The position numbers were made by a program, and so were the translations under genes. Source: Aneurinibacillus soli (lineage in GTDB: Bacteria; Bacillota; Bacilli; Aneurinibacillales; Aneurinibacillaceae). From it: 64,000 bases of DNA. The stretch lies in assembly GCF_002355375.1 (NCBI RefSeq), contig NZ_AP017312.1, positions 2,559,001 through 2,623,000 on the forward strand, in the 5' to 3' direction. A model generated the notes under the pieces. That model saw only the letters and a program-made list of their open reading frames with translations, ran no database searches and was not told the origin of the DNA. Every line of letters begins with the position of its first letter. Positions within the stretch are counted from its first letter, which is position 1. Shown here one piece after another: positions 52,528 to 61,680 of this stretch.

Positions 52528-53973
52528 ATGAAACAAACACAATTGTGGATTGGGGATACGTGGATTCCCGGAGCAAGCACCGTTACCCTGCATAGTCCTT
52601 ATACTGGAGATCCGATTGCAGAAATCGGCTATGCATCCGTCGAACAAGCAGAACAAGCTATTGAAGTGGCCGCGGCTGCGTTTAAATCCTTTTATAAGGT
52701 ACCCGCATATACCCGTGCGGAAATTTTACGGAAAGTTGCGAGTGCGATGGAAAAACGACACGAGGAACTGGCCCGGCTCATAGCTAAAGAATCCGCAAAA
52801 CCGATTCAAGCAGCACGCGGTGAAATTGATCGGACTATTCAAACGTATTTGTTTGCAGCAGAAGCAGCACGCGACAACAGGGGCGAAACCATTCCGATGG
52901 ATGCTGCCCCACATGGCGAAAATCATCTCGCCTATACACAGCGTAAACCACTTGGTGTTGTTACCGCCATTACACCGTTCAACTTCCCGATGAATTTAGT
53001 CGCACATAAAGTAGGGCCAGCCATAGCCGCCGGAAACACAATTGTCCTAAAACCAGCCGAACAAACTCCGTTATCCTCACTTATCTTAGCTGAACTATTT
53101 CAGCAATCGGGTTTGCCTGCTGGTGTACTAAACATTATCCCTGGCTCCGGTGCCGAACTAGGTGAAATACTGACCACACATCCAAAAGTAGCTTTTATCA
53201 CCTTTACAGGTAGTCCACGGGTCGGAAAATTAATTCGTGCTCAAGCAGGTTTACGCAGAGTTACACTCGAACTCGGTTCAAACTCGCCGCTACTCATCGA
53301 TGAAGGGTTTTCTCCTGATGAATTAGAAAAAATTGCGGACGAAACAACAAACGGTTCATTTAATTACGATGGACAAGTTTGTATCTCGATTCAACGGGTT
53401 TATGTACACAAAAATATATACGATGGTTTTGTGGAACGCATGGTACAGCGGGCAGAAAAACTAAAGATTGGCGATCCGCTCGCAGAAGATACAAATATAT
53501 CCGCTCTTATCAATACCGCAGCCGCAGATCGACTCAAAAAATGGGTAGAGCATGCTGTCTCAAAAGGCGCCGTCGTTCAAACAGGGGGCACCTTTGAAGG
53601 TAATGTAATGGCGCCAACGATCCTTACCAACGTATCTCCAGATGCAGAATTAAATACGGAGGAAGCCTTTGGTCCAATTATAACGATTACACCGTTCGAG
53701 ACCTGGTCAGAAGCGATCGACATGGCTAACCGTTCAAAATTCGGCTTGAACTCCGGTGCATTTACGAAAGATATTGAGCGTGCACTCCAGGCAGCAGAAA
53801 AATTGGAATCCGGTGGTGTTTTAATTAATCAAATTCCGACTTTCCGCGTTGATCAAATGCCGTATGGCGGGGTTAAAGAGAGCGGTAGCGGTCGTGAAGG
53901 AATCCGCTACGCAATGGAAGAAATGATGGATATTAAACTCGTCGTACTACGTATGAATGTATACCAACCATAA
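52528..53973 (+). CDS. Aldehyde dehydrogenase family enzyme
   Basis: A 481-residue NAD(P)-dependent dehydrogenase with [20 protein letters not shown], the NAD loop FTGSPRVGK, the catalytic glutamate in [11 protein letters not shown], and the nucleophile C285 in GQVCISIQR. It oxidises an aldehyde to an acid; the pairing with a TPP 2-oxo acid enzyme suggests that the aldehyde is made by its neighbour. ATG at 52528 chosen for GGGAGG spacing. Confidence 0.92.
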   Translation: MKQTQLWIGDTWIPGASTVTLHSPYTGDPIAEIGYASVEQAEQAIEVAAAAFKSFYKVPAYTRAEILRKVASAMEKRHEELARLIAKESAKPIQAARGEIDRTIQTYLFAAEAARDNRGETIPMDAAPHGENHLAYTQRKPLGVVTAITPFNFPMNLVAHKVGPAIAAGNTIVLKPAEQTPLSSLILAELFQQSGLPAGVLNIIPGSGAELGEILTTHPKVAFITFTGSPRVGKLIRAQAGLRRVTLELGSNSPLLIDEGFSPDELEKIADETTNGSFNYDGQVCISIQRVYVHKNIYDGFVERMVQRAEKLKIGDPLAEDTNISALINTAAADRLKKWVEHAVSKGAVVQTGGTFEGNVMAPTILTNVSPDAELNTEEAFGPIITITPFETWSEAIDMANRSKFGLNSGAFTKDIERALQAAEKLESGGVLINQIPTFRVDQMPYGGVKESGSGREGIRYAMEEMMDIKLVVLRMNVYQP

Positions 53974-53984
53974 AATAAAGATAC

Positions 53985-54024
53985 AAAAAGCGATCCCTTC
54001 TTTTTTGGAAAGGATCGCTTTTTT
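53985..54024. terminator. Terminator between the convergent aldehyde dehydrogenase and yerD-like genes
   Basis: AAAAAGCGATCC pairs with GGATCGCTTTTTT; A- and T-runs on both sides allow use from both directions. Confidence 0.85.
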
Positions 54025-54033
54025 CTCAGCAGA

Positions 54034-55626
54034 TTAGAAAGCTTTAAGATATGACTGATAAATATCCTCTAATGGGTAAACAGTTCCTTTATCGTCCTTA
54101 AACACAATATGCTTCCGCTCAAATTGAACAGGTGAGTCAATTCCTGCAGCAGCCGCTAATCGAAAAAGGCCTTCGCGCATCGTTATTACATAATTAACAA
54201 CGCGATATTTCTTCTCATCGATGACTAGCGCCTTCTGAAGATGTGGGTTAGTTGTGGCAACACCAACCGGACAGGCGTTAGAATGACATTTAAGGGCCTG
54301 GATACAACCTACTGTAATCATGAAACCACGTGCAATATTCACCAAATCCGCGCCCATGGCAAGTGCAATGGCAACACGATCAGGAGTAAACAGCTTCCCT
54401 GAGGCAATTACTTTCACACGATCACGTACACCGTGCTTGTGCAAGGCGGCATCAAGAATAGGTAAAGCTGATTTAATCGGCAAGCCTACACTGTCTGCCA
54501 GTTCCTGATAGGTGGCACCCGTCCCCCCTTCTCCACCGTCTACTGTAATAAAATCAGGACCCTTTCCTGACTGTTTTATATACATTGCCAACTCATCTGC
54601 CTCATCATAGCTCCCAATTACCACTTTGATACCAACCGGCTTTCCTGTAGTGTCACGAATACGCTCAATAAAATCAAACATCGTTGGTAAATCCCCGAAT
54701 TGATGAAAACGGTTGGGGCTATCGATTGGTTTGTAAGGTTTAACCCTACGAATCTCAGCAATTTCCGGTGTCACCTTCTCCCCATCTACATGGCCACCGC
54801 GTATTTTTGCTCCTTGAGCTAACTTAAGTTCAAAAGCTTTAATTTGCGGAATTTCACTTTTTTTCTTCAGCTCTTCCCAATCGAAATTTCCGTCTTCATC
54901 TCTGACCCCGAAAATTCCCGGGCCGATTTGCATAATAATATCAGCCCCACCTGTTAAGTGATACTTGGAAAGCCCACCCTCTCCGGTATTCATCCAGGTA
55001 CCTTTTACAATCCCTAGTCCTTCCGATAGTGCAGTGATCGCATTGCTTCCTAAAGCTCCGAAGCTCATGGCTGACATACCAATAAGTCCTTTAACCACAA
55101 AAGGATTTCTTGTCTTCTCCCCGATCACAACTGCGTCTTCCTCTTTTAGCAAATAGGTAAGTGTCTCTTCATCTACAAGTTCTTCTTTTCGCTGTGCAAA
55201 TAAACGTTCCTTATGCAGCAGATATTTTCTTGTTTTCACCTTTGTCTCCCGGTCCATGTTTAATTCTTCCATTTGCTTTGGAAACATAGAATTTCGGATA
55301 TAGTAACCGGATTGCTCAAAATCACGTTTAGAACCGAATCCGATAACATCCCGCTTATACTTGGCGCTTCTAACAATATGCTGATAATCATCACGGGAAA
55401 AAGGCTTGCCTTCTGTATCATTATCGAAAAAATATTGACGCATTTCTGGCCCGATATTCTCGAGAAAATATCGCATGCGACCAAGCACCGGGTAATTCCG
55501 TAACACAGGGTGCCTCTTTTGCCTTTTATCGATTAAAAACATGTAGATGAAAACAAAAGTAACAAGTAAAAGCAACATAACAACCACAACAAACTCAATG
55601 ATGGTCAAATAGTTCGCTATATTCAT
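54034..55626 (-). CDS. yerD: FMN-binding glutamate synthase-family protein (YerD-like)
   Basis: A 530-residue membrane-anchored enzyme. One N-terminal helix (about 8-33) precedes a GltS FMN-barrel domain: GLIGMSAMSFGALGSNAITA, TGEGGLSKYHL, KLAQGAKIRGGHVDGEKV, VDGGEGGTGATY, and the 3Fe-4S cysteines in CIQALKCHSNACPVG. The amidotransferase domain of GltB is missing, as in all YerD-type proteins. The true reaction is unknown. Transcribed alone. Confidence 0.9.
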   Translation of the reverse strand: MNIANYLTIIEFVVVVMLLLLVTFVFIYMFLIDKRQKRHPVLRNYPVLGRMRYFLENIGPEMRQYFFDNDTEGKPFSRDDYQHIVRSAKYKRDVIGFGSKRDFEQSGYYIRNSMFPKQMEELNMDRETKVKTRKYLLHKERLFAQRKEELVDEETLTYLLKEEDAVVIGEKTRNPFVVKGLIGMSAMSFGALGSNAITALSEGLGIVKGTWMNTGEGGLSKYHLTGGADIIMQIGPGIFGVRDEDGNFDWEELKKKSEIPQIKAFELKLAQGAKIRGGHVDGEKVTPEIAEIRRVKPYKPIDSPNRFHQFGDLPTMFDFIERIRDTTGKPVGIKVVIGSYDEADELAMYIKQSGKGPDFITVDGGEGGTGATYQELADSVGLPIKSALPILDAALHKHGVRDRVKVIASGKLFTPDRVAIALAMGADLVNIARGFMITVGCIQALKCHSNACPVGVATTNPHLQKALVIDEKKYRVVNYVITMREGLFRLAAAAGIDSPVQFERKHIVFKDDKGTVYPLEDIYQSYLKAF

Positions 55627-55738
55627 CTTTTCTCTCCTCAGAGCTTTTGTATTGGATTATTATTCCACCAAGTATAGGTTTTTATCCAACATTATCCTTT
55701 CGTCTTTATGTTTACGAAAATAAATCGGAATAAAAAGT

Positions 55739-55787
55739 AAAAAACCTATCCGTGGTTTTGTGTAATACAATCACGGATAGGTTTTTT
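55739..55787. repeat. Hairpin repeat related to the one after the Rpn-family remnant
   Basis: AAAAAACCTATCCGTG and CACGGATAGGTTTTTT make a perfect 16-bp stem. The flanks (AATCGGAATAAAAA on the left, TTTTGTATTCATACTT on the right) match those of the hairpin at 23467-23512. Probably the scar of another Rpn-type gene; it can still act as a terminator. Confidence 0.7.
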
Positions 55788-55903
55788 AGACATTTTTGTA
55801 TTCATACTTTCATGATAAAATCAAGGCATAGAAACTATTCAAGGGCAACAAGCACTTCTTGACCAAAATAAAAAACCTTAGTTAGATTTCCCCTATCAAT
55901 TTT

Positions 55904-56890
55904 TCACTTACAAGCAGGAACTACATACTTACCAAACAAGTCTAAAGATGAAAGCACTTTATGATGTTCTAATCCACCAAAATTCATTACTGCCATAAAG
56001 TTCGTAACACCTATTTCACGATAGGACTGAATTTGTTTAATCACTTCATCAGGACTTCCGATTACTGGATTAAACTTCTGTTTAAGGACTTCATACGAGA
56101 TATTTCCCCCGCTCGGAGTATTCATAAATAATTGATAAGGACCTTTTGCATTTGATTCAGCTTCTGCAGATGTTTCACCAACATGAACATGAAAGGCAAC
56201 CGGGATTTCTAATTGATCTGGATTACCGTGCCCTGATTTCTGATAGGCATTTTTGTACGTATCAATCAACTTTGCTAATTCATCTCGTGATTTGCTAAAT
56301 CCAAGCGCCATAAAATTGCTTCCCATATTGGCGACATGCGTAGCACCTGTTTCACTAAAGGTTGCAATCCAATGAGGGGGAAATGGAGCTTGAATTGGCT
56401 GGACACTAAGCCTGATTTCTTTGTATTGAAAAAAGTCCCCTTGATGAGAAAAAGGCTTGCCTGACCATGCTTTACGTAACACTTCTAGAGACTCGTTAAA
56501 TCGCTCCGCTTTATCCTCCATTGAAATATTATAACCGTCAAATTCCTTCTGATCATATCCACTACCTAACCCTAAATCTAACCTTCCGTTTGATAAAAGA
56601 TCGACAACCGCATAATCCTCAGCAATTCGTAAAGGATTATGTAATGGAAGCACGGAAACACCCACGCCAAGACGAATTCTATTCGTCCTTTGCGATACGG
56701 CAGCAAGCATAACGGCTGGAGAGGGATTAATACCAAAATCTGAGAAATGATGCTCTGTAAACCATACCCCATCAAAATTCATTTCTTCAGCCCGAACGGC
56801 TTGTTCCAATACCTCGTTGTAAAATTGTCTGGGTGTTCGGGATGATTGATTTGGGTAATGGTCAAATATCGTTAATGTACTAAATTTCAT
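55904..56890 (-). CDS. LLM-class flavin-dependent monooxygenase
   Basis: A 328-residue bacterial luciferase-like TIM barrel: FDGVWFTEHHFSDFGINPSP, VGVSVLPLHNPLRIAEDYAV, LDLGLGSGYDQKEFDGY. It uses FMNH2 and oxygen on an unknown substrate. Transcribed toward the hairpin repeat; the small regulator gene upstream may be linked. Confidence 0.9.
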   Translation of the reverse strand: MKFSTLTIFDHYPNQSSRTPRQFYNEVLEQAVRAEEMNFDGVWFTEHHFSDFGINPSPAVMLAAVSQRTNRIRLGVGVSVLPLHNPLRIAEDYAVVDLLSNGRLDLGLGSGYDQKEFDGYNISMEDKAERFNESLEVLRKAWSGKPFSHQGDFFQYKEIRLSVQPIQAPFPPHWIATFSETGATHVANMGSNFMALGFSKSRDELAKLIDTYKNAYQKSGHGNPDQLEIPVAFHVHVGETSAEAESNAKGPYQLFMNTPSGGNISYEVLKQKFNPVIGSPDEVIKQIQSYREIGVTNFMAVMNFGGLEHHKVLSSLDLFGKYVVPACK

Positions 56891-56983
56891 TTCATATCAA
56901 CTCCACGGAATTTTATTTAACTTCTTTACTTCACTGACAGATTACAAAAAATCAAGATGATAATATGGTTAAAAATAAGCATT

Positions 56984-57271
56984 CTAATTTTCTGAATCAA
57001 CCCACTGATGACTGATTTCTAAACCATAATTCATGTCGTAAACTTCCTTTATAGCTTTAATCTTTTCAAGACTCTCCTGGTTAAACACAGGTTTGTTTTC
57101 AAAAGCACGAAGAACAATCCTTTCAAGAAGAACACCTAGTGAAATATCATGATACTCTGCCATCGCTTTCAAAACTTTTACCATACTTTTCTCCATCCTA
57201 ATGCCAGTTTGCACACGCTCAACTTTAATTTTTTGGTTTTTTCCACTAGTTTGATCGTTATGTTGTTCCAT
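56984..57271 (-). CDS. Small probable DNA-binding protein, ribbon-helix-helix type
   Basis: A 95-residue protein with a basic N-terminus, then KVERVQTGIRMEKSMVKVLK and AMAEYHDISLGVLLERIVLR, a beta-strand and two helices in the order of CopG/Arc-type folds. Ribosome site AAAGGATGGGG. It is 93 bases upstream of the luciferase-like gene on the same strand and may regulate it. Family not certain. Confidence 0.65.
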   Translation of the reverse strand: MEQHNDQTSGKNQKIKVERVQTGIRMEKSMVKVLKAMAEYHDISLGVLLERIVLRAFENKPVFNQESLEKIKAIKEVYDMNYGLEISHQWVDSEN

Positions 57272-57408
57272 AATTCCCCATCCTTTTTCTCAAAATCATC
57301 ACATTGTTACCTATATACCAATGTACCGTTATAACAATATAACACATATTTTCGATTATGTACAAAGAAAGCTGACTTACCTTTAGAATGGTAAATCAGC
57401 TTTCTTTC

Positions 57409-59703
57409 TTAGTTCTTTATACGCAATAATCTCATGCTGTTTGCGATAACAATCAGGGCTGCACCTGTATCACTTATAACAGCAAGCCACAATGTTAACC
57501 ACCCAGGGAATATCAATCCCAACGCAATGAATTTCACAATAAGCGAGAACCAGATATTTTGTTTAATAATGCGTAAGGCTTTCCGGCTCAACGTAATCGT
57601 ATGAGGAAGCTTCTCCAGGTTATCAGCCATTAAAATAATATCGGCTGTTTCCATAGCTGTATCGGTGCCGGCTCCTCCCATTGCAATTCCAAGGTTCGCA
57701 GTTGCAAGAGCAGGCGCATCGTTAATGCCATCTCCCACCATAGCAACCACGTGATTGTTTTCTTGCAACTTCTTAATGGCTGCTACCTTATCTTCTGGAA
57801 GTAGCTCCGCAAAATAACGATCAACTCCTGCTGTGGAGGCTATATGTGAGGCTGTTCCCTCATTATCCCCTGTCAGCATAACCGTTTGATGAATACCAAT
57901 CTTTTTCAATTTTTGCAAAGCGTCTGTTGTTGTTTTGCGTATCGCATCAGCCACAGCAATAATCCCTAAAATGGTGTCATGGGTTCCAATAATCACAATG
58001 GTATTTCCTTGATTTTGTAGTTCAAGCACCTGTTTTTCAATGGAAGTAGTCGGTGCATGGAGTCCCTGGAACAACTTTAAGTTTCCTGCATAGTACGAGA
58101 TTCCGTCAATGATCGCCTGTGCTCCCTTACCGACTATGGTTGTAAAGTTTTCTCCCTGCCTTGAAGAAAGATGCTGCCCCGAAGTATAGTCCATAATGGC
58201 AACAGCAATCGGATGCTTAGAATGCTCCTCGATCGTACGAGCAATGGCTAGCATATCCTGTTCTGTACCGTTTATCGTTAGTACCTTTACCACCTTCGGC
58301 TTTCCTTCTGTCAATGTTCCTGTTTTATCAAAAGCAAGGGTTTGTAAGGTACCAGCAATCTCCAAAAAGGCTCCACCTTTAATTAACACACCATGTCTGG
58401 CAGCATTCCCTATCGCAGATACAATGGCAACAGGTGTGGAAATCACCAGCGCACATGGGCAGGCAACCACAAGCAACTCCAGCCCTTTGTATAACCATGC
58501 TTCCCATGTTCCCCAGCCAAATAAAGGAGGGAATATCATAATGAGGATCGCTAATATGAACACAATAGGAGTATATATCTTAGCGAATCGGTCGACAAAA
58601 GCCTCGGTTGGTGCTTTCTTCTCCTGGGCTTCTTCTACCAGATGAATAATTCGTGCAATCGTTGTATCTTCGACTAGTTTAGTTACGTGTATCTCCAATG
58701 ATCCTTCTTCATTTACCGTACCAGCATATACCGGGTCTCCCTCTTGCTTATCAACCGGAATCGATTCACCTGTAATAGGAGCCTGATTTACACTTGATGT
58801 ACCAGCAGCAATCTCGCCGTCCAGTGGGATTTTCTCTCCTGGCTTCACAACAATGGTATCGCCAATTTTCACTTCCTCTACGGGTTTTCGAGTCAGTGCG
58901 ATTCCCTGTTTCACCCATGCTTCTGGAGGAGCCAAATCCATAAGACTACGAATGGATTCTCTTGTTCGTTCAATGGATTTAGTTTGTAAAGTAGTGCCGA
59001 GAGCAAACAAGAAAACAACGGTAGCTCCTTCCAGCCATTCACCGATCAATGCAGCTCCGATCGCTGCCGAAGCCATGAGAACATTCATATCTAACGATCC
59101 ACTTTTCACAGCATAATACGCACTCCTGGCTGGCTTGTATCCTCCAACTAGAATAGAGGCTGCATATAAAGTAGTTACGATGGTGGAAGGTACCTGAACA
59201 AGCGAGCTGAGAGACCCCAGAACAAGCAGTATACCTGACACAGCCATCAGGGATATACCAGAATAAGAAGAAGGGGCCTTCGCTGCTTTTCTTTGACTTG
59301 AAGCTGGAATTGCTGTATATCCGGCTTTTTTTACTTCACTTATAATCGTTTCTGGAGTGGTGTTATGAACAATTTTCATGTTTCCTGTAGAAAAATTCAC
59401 ACGTATATCTGTAACATATGGGAGGCTTCTCATATGTTTTTCGAGGGTTACAGCGCAGGCTCCACAATCCATACCTTCGATGCGATATTCCAGATGCTTC
59501 CCGTTTTCTAAGATAGAAGCTCCCTTCTCTTCCTCCCTTTCCTTTATTTCTGCTGTACAACCGTTATCAGTACAACAGCTTGCTGTAGATGCTGGAACGG
59601 CGGGGTTTACCGGTGTAAGGGATAACGTTTTTTTAAACGTTACTTCTTTAGGTGAGCAGCAAGCATCATCTGTACAGCAGGTGGCTTTTGTTTCATTAGG
59701 CAT
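57409..59703 (-). CDS. cadA: CadA-type P1B heavy-metal-exporting ATPase
   Basis: A 764-residue P-type ATPase. The N-terminus has two cysteine-rich stretches (CCTDDACC, CCTDNGC) and a heavy-metal-associated domain with the GMDCGACA site (C80, C83). Next come the actuator motif TGES, the membrane metal site CPC (415-417), the phosphorylation site DKTGTLT (459-465) and the hinge VGDGINDAPAL. This set fits Zn/Cd/Pb export. It overlaps the CmtR-like regulator gene by 8 bases. Confidence 0.95.
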   Translation of the reverse strand: MPNETKATCCTDDACCSPKEVTFKKTLSLTPVNPAVPASTASCCTDNGCTAEIKEREEEKGASILENGKHLEYRIEGMDCGACAVTLEKHMRSLPYVTDIRVNFSTGNMKIVHNTTPETIISEVKKAGYTAIPASSQRKAAKAPSSYSGISLMAVSGILLVLGSLSSLVQVPSTIVTTLYAASILVGGYKPARSAYYAVKSGSLDMNVLMASAAIGAALIGEWLEGATVVFLFALGTTLQTKSIERTRESIRSLMDLAPPEAWVKQGIALTRKPVEEVKIGDTIVVKPGEKIPLDGEIAAGTSSVNQAPITGESIPVDKQEGDPVYAGTVNEEGSLEIHVTKLVEDTTIARIIHLVEEAQEKKAPTEAFVDRFAKIYTPIVFILAILIMIFPPLFGWGTWEAWLYKGLELLVVACPCALVISTPVAIVSAIGNAARHGVLIKGGAFLEIAGTLQTLAFDKTGTLTEGKPKVVKVLTINGTEQDMLAIARTIEEHSKHPIAVAIMDYTSGQHLSSRQGENFTTIVGKGAQAIIDGISYYAGNLKLFQGLHAPTTSIEKQVLELQNQGNTIVIIGTHDTILGIIAVADAIRKTTTDALQKLKKIGIHQTVMLTGDNEGTASHIASTAGVDRYFAELLPEDKVAAIKKLQENNHVVAMVGDGINDAPALATANLGIAMGGAGTDTAMETADIILMADNLEKLPHTITLSRKALRIIKQNIWFSLIVKFIALGLIFPGWLTLWLAVISDTGAALIVIANSMRLLRIKN

Positions 59704-60055
59704 TTGTTTTCTCTCCTTTGTCTAAAAGGAGTTGCTCGTTCTTTTTGCAGCAAGCGACTTGTTGTTGTACATCCTGTAGGGATTCATCAAACATGTGGAG
59801 TAACATCCGTATCTTTTCGTTTCGCAAGCTATAATACACAAACTTTCCTTCCTGGCGCCCCGTAATAATGCCACATCCCTTTAAACAAGATAAATGTTGA
59901 GAAATATTGGATTGATTCCCGTTCATCTCTTCTACAATTTGTGAAACCGTTTTTTCTTTCTCTTTAATGCATTCCAATATTTGAAGTCGTGTTTTATCAG
60001 AGAAACCTCGAATGAATTTAGCTTTTACATCTACATCTATTTTTTCTTGAGACAT
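59696..60055 (-). CDS. ArsR-family metal sensor, CmtR-like
   Basis: A 119-residue winged-helix repressor. The recognition region NQSNISQHLSCLKGCGIITG contains a C-x3-C pair, and a further CC sits in the C-terminal helix (VACCKK). This is the cysteine layout of mycobacterial CmtR, a Cd/Pb sensor that binds metal with two cysteines in the DNA-binding helix and one near the C-terminus. ATG at 60055 fits GAGGTG; 60064 is too near it. Controls the cadA gene it overlaps. Confidence 0.9.
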   Translation of the reverse strand: MSQEKIDVDVKAKFIRGFSDKTRLQILECIKEKEKTVSQIVEEMNGNQSNISQHLSCLKGCGIITGRQEGKFVYYSLRNEKIRMLLHMFDESLQDVQQQVACCKKNEQLLLDKGEKTNA

Positions 60056-60072
60056 ACCATTCACCTCACGAA

Positions 60073-60123
60073 TTAGTACTTACTAATATGTATGTTTTAT
60101 TCATATTAACAGTTACTAATATG
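60073..60123 (-). promoter_or_regulatory. Repeated operator sites of the CmtR-like/CadA operon
   Basis: TTAGTA-CT-TACTAA (60073-60086) and CATATTA-N8-TAATATG (60102-60123) are palindromes. The 11-mer TTACTAATATG occurs at 60080-60090 and again at 60113-60123, 33 bases apart (about three DNA turns), on one face of the helix. Confidence 0.65.
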
Positions 60124-60133
60124 TTGGTCAAAT

Positions 60134-60165
60134 AAAAGCACCCACGAATCGGGTGCTTTTATCTT
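60134..60165 (-). terminator. Terminator of the second methyltransferase gene
   Basis: AAAAGCACCC (60134-60143) pairs with GGGTGCTTTT (60151-60160); T-rich DNA follows on the minus strand. Confidence 0.8.
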
Positions 60166-60169
60166 TTTT

Positions 60170-60996
60170 ATTCTCTAACAAGTTTTTCAGTCATGCTTTT
60201 CTAATCCATTTAGCAACAATAAATCCTGCTCCTTCTTCTTGTCCATGACGAGAACGTTGCCTTTCCAGAACATAGGCTTGTTCTTTCGTAACAAATTCAT
60301 CAGGGGCAATATATAATCCCAATTGAATAATAGAAGGCTCTTCTCTGTATAGTGCTTTTATCTCCTGCATGGTAAAAAAGTGAGCACCTGAAAATACGCT
60401 TTCCTTTTTGTCTTTCCCCTGTTTTTCATACATGGCAGCCCACTCACTTTGTTTGCCAACCATCCCTACTGTAAGCCGTCCTCCTAGTTTTACCACCCTC
60501 ATCGCTTCAGCCAACACATCTTCTGGAGAATCAACAAACTCAAGAACAATATTAGACATAACAAGGTCAAACGTATGGTCAGCAAATGGAAGATGGTGAA
60601 TGTCTCCTTCTAGGAAGGTGATAGCTTGCTGAGATTTTTCAGCTTTCTCCCTTGCTTTTTTTAACATAGCTGTAGAAATGTCAACACCCGTCACGTCTAT
60701 TCCCTTTGAGGCAAGTAGCAGAGAATAGATCCCGGTGCCACAACCAATATCTAGCGCCTTTTCCCCGGGCCTTGGTTCGGACACTTCCATCATCATTTGT
60801 TTTTCTACAGCATCAACAAAAGAGCCGAGTGGAGTAGCACACCACTCATCGTATGTTTCAGCGGAATGATCGAATAAAGCCATAATACTTTCCCACCTTT
60901 GCTTTTTTAGTCATCAGTATGGAACAAATTCTAATCCCCACCACCGCTATCTCCACCACTATCTCCGCCTCCACTGCAATCATAACTGTCATTATT
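60170..60996. repeat. Segmental duplication, copy 2
   Basis: Direct repeat of 49455-50290; this copy keeps the whole upstream gene and is probably the original. Confidence 0.85.
60191..60883 (-). CDS. Class I SAM-dependent methyltransferase, copy 2
   Basis: 230 residues, nearly the same as the protein at 49476-50168, with identical start MALFDHSAETYDEW and end. SAM motif I here is ALDIGCGTGIYSLLLA. Differences are mostly conservative, and no stop or frameshift is present, so both copies look functional. It follows the His-rich membrane protein gene by 47 bases. Confidence 0.9.
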   Translation of the reverse strand: MALFDHSAETYDEWCATPLGSFVDAVEKQMMMEVSEPRPGEKALDIGCGTGIYSLLLASKGIDVTGVDISTAMLKKAREKAEKSQQAITFLEGDIHHLPFADHTFDLVMSNIVLEFVDSPEDVLAEAMRVVKLGGRLTVGMVGKQSEWAAMYEKQGKDKKESVFSGAHFFTMQEIKALYREEPSIIQLGLYIAPDEFVTKEQAYVLERQRSRHGQEEGAGFIVAKWIRKA

Positions 60997-61239
60997 ATGA
61001 TGGTGGTTGTGGTGATGGTTATGATGATCACCGTGGTGATGATGGTTTTTATGGTGATCATCATCTGATCCCAAGCCGAACCAACCGTAATTCATTGAAT
61101 CAGAACTGTCGGATGATTTTCTTTTGCGATCATTTGTTACTTGATGTACAGATTTTGATTGATCTTGTCTAAGTTTACGAAAGAAAATGATGACAAGCCA
61201 AACGAATGCAACTATTCCCAAGATATATAGGATACTCAT
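60931..61239 (-). CDS. Small membrane protein with His-rich and Gly/Asp-rich tail
   Basis: A 102-residue protein: one N-terminal helix (MSILYILGIVAFVWLVIIFF), a basic stretch, then a segment with about 19 histidines in 30 residues (around 63-88), and a tail of GGGDSGGDSGGGD with one cysteine. The His-rich run may bind divalent metal. The start at 61239 follows a run of G (GGGGGGGGAG). Function unknown; the next gene on the strand is a methyltransferase. Confidence 0.75.
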   Translation of the reverse strand: MSILYILGIVAFVWLVIIFFRKLRQDQSKSVHQVTNDRKRKSSDSSDSMNYGWFGLGSDDDHHKNHHHHGDHHNHHHNHHHNNDSYDCSGGGDSGGDSGGGD

Positions 61240-61485
61240 GGTTCTCCCCCCCCTTTGAATGGATATATTATAATTATCCATTACAAAGTCTGTTTTTTGC
61301 ACCTATTTTTAGTAAATACCGCTATTACGCCGCTTCCCTTAGAATCTCTCTATCGTTCTCTCGTGCTGTTCTGTATATTCCCATCCAAAACAAAAAAAGC
61401 AACCAAGTTACGGCTGCTTAAAACTTTTTTATACGGTTTTTTAAATTCAACACATATATTCTGTTATTAGATGCCTATATGGGCA

Positions 61486-61600
61486 CTATTTTTTTGCATA
61501 AACTACACACGTTCCGGCGATCAAGTCATGAACCGCTCTTTTACCCTGACGCATCCCCACCAGCTTGCCTTATCCGTCAAAACGCAGATCATGATCTTTT
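61486..61600 (-). pseudogene. C-terminal remnant of an RDD-family membrane protein
   Basis: The frame reads GKLVGMRQGKRAVHDLIAGT followed by CVVYAKK and TAG; the HD-x-I-AGT motif is the end of RDD domains. An in-frame TAA interrupts the upstream part (FDG-stop). Nearly all of the gene is missing. Confidence 0.5.
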
Positions 61601-61605
61601 TCATT

Positions 61606-61655
61606 TATACAGTTGACATATATAGTTTAACTGTATAAAATAAAACTATACAGTT
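61606..61655 (+). promoter_or_regulatory. Promoter and triple operator of the PadR/DUF2812 operon
   Basis: TTGACA (61613-61618) and TAAAAT (61636-61641) are 17 bases apart. The 9-mer TATACAGTT occurs at 61606-61614, inverted at 61629-61637, and again forward at 61647-61655. The half-sites flank the -35, cover the -10 and lie at the start point, fitting repression by the PadR protein encoded next. Confidence 0.85.
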
Positions 61656-61680
61656 GAGCGATATAACGAGGTGGGATGAG

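Noticed and set aside
60858-61064. Frame full of isoleucine and threonine opposite the His-rich gene region
   Set aside because: It is a frame shadow of the His codons (CAT/CAC runs) of the real gene at 60931-61239.
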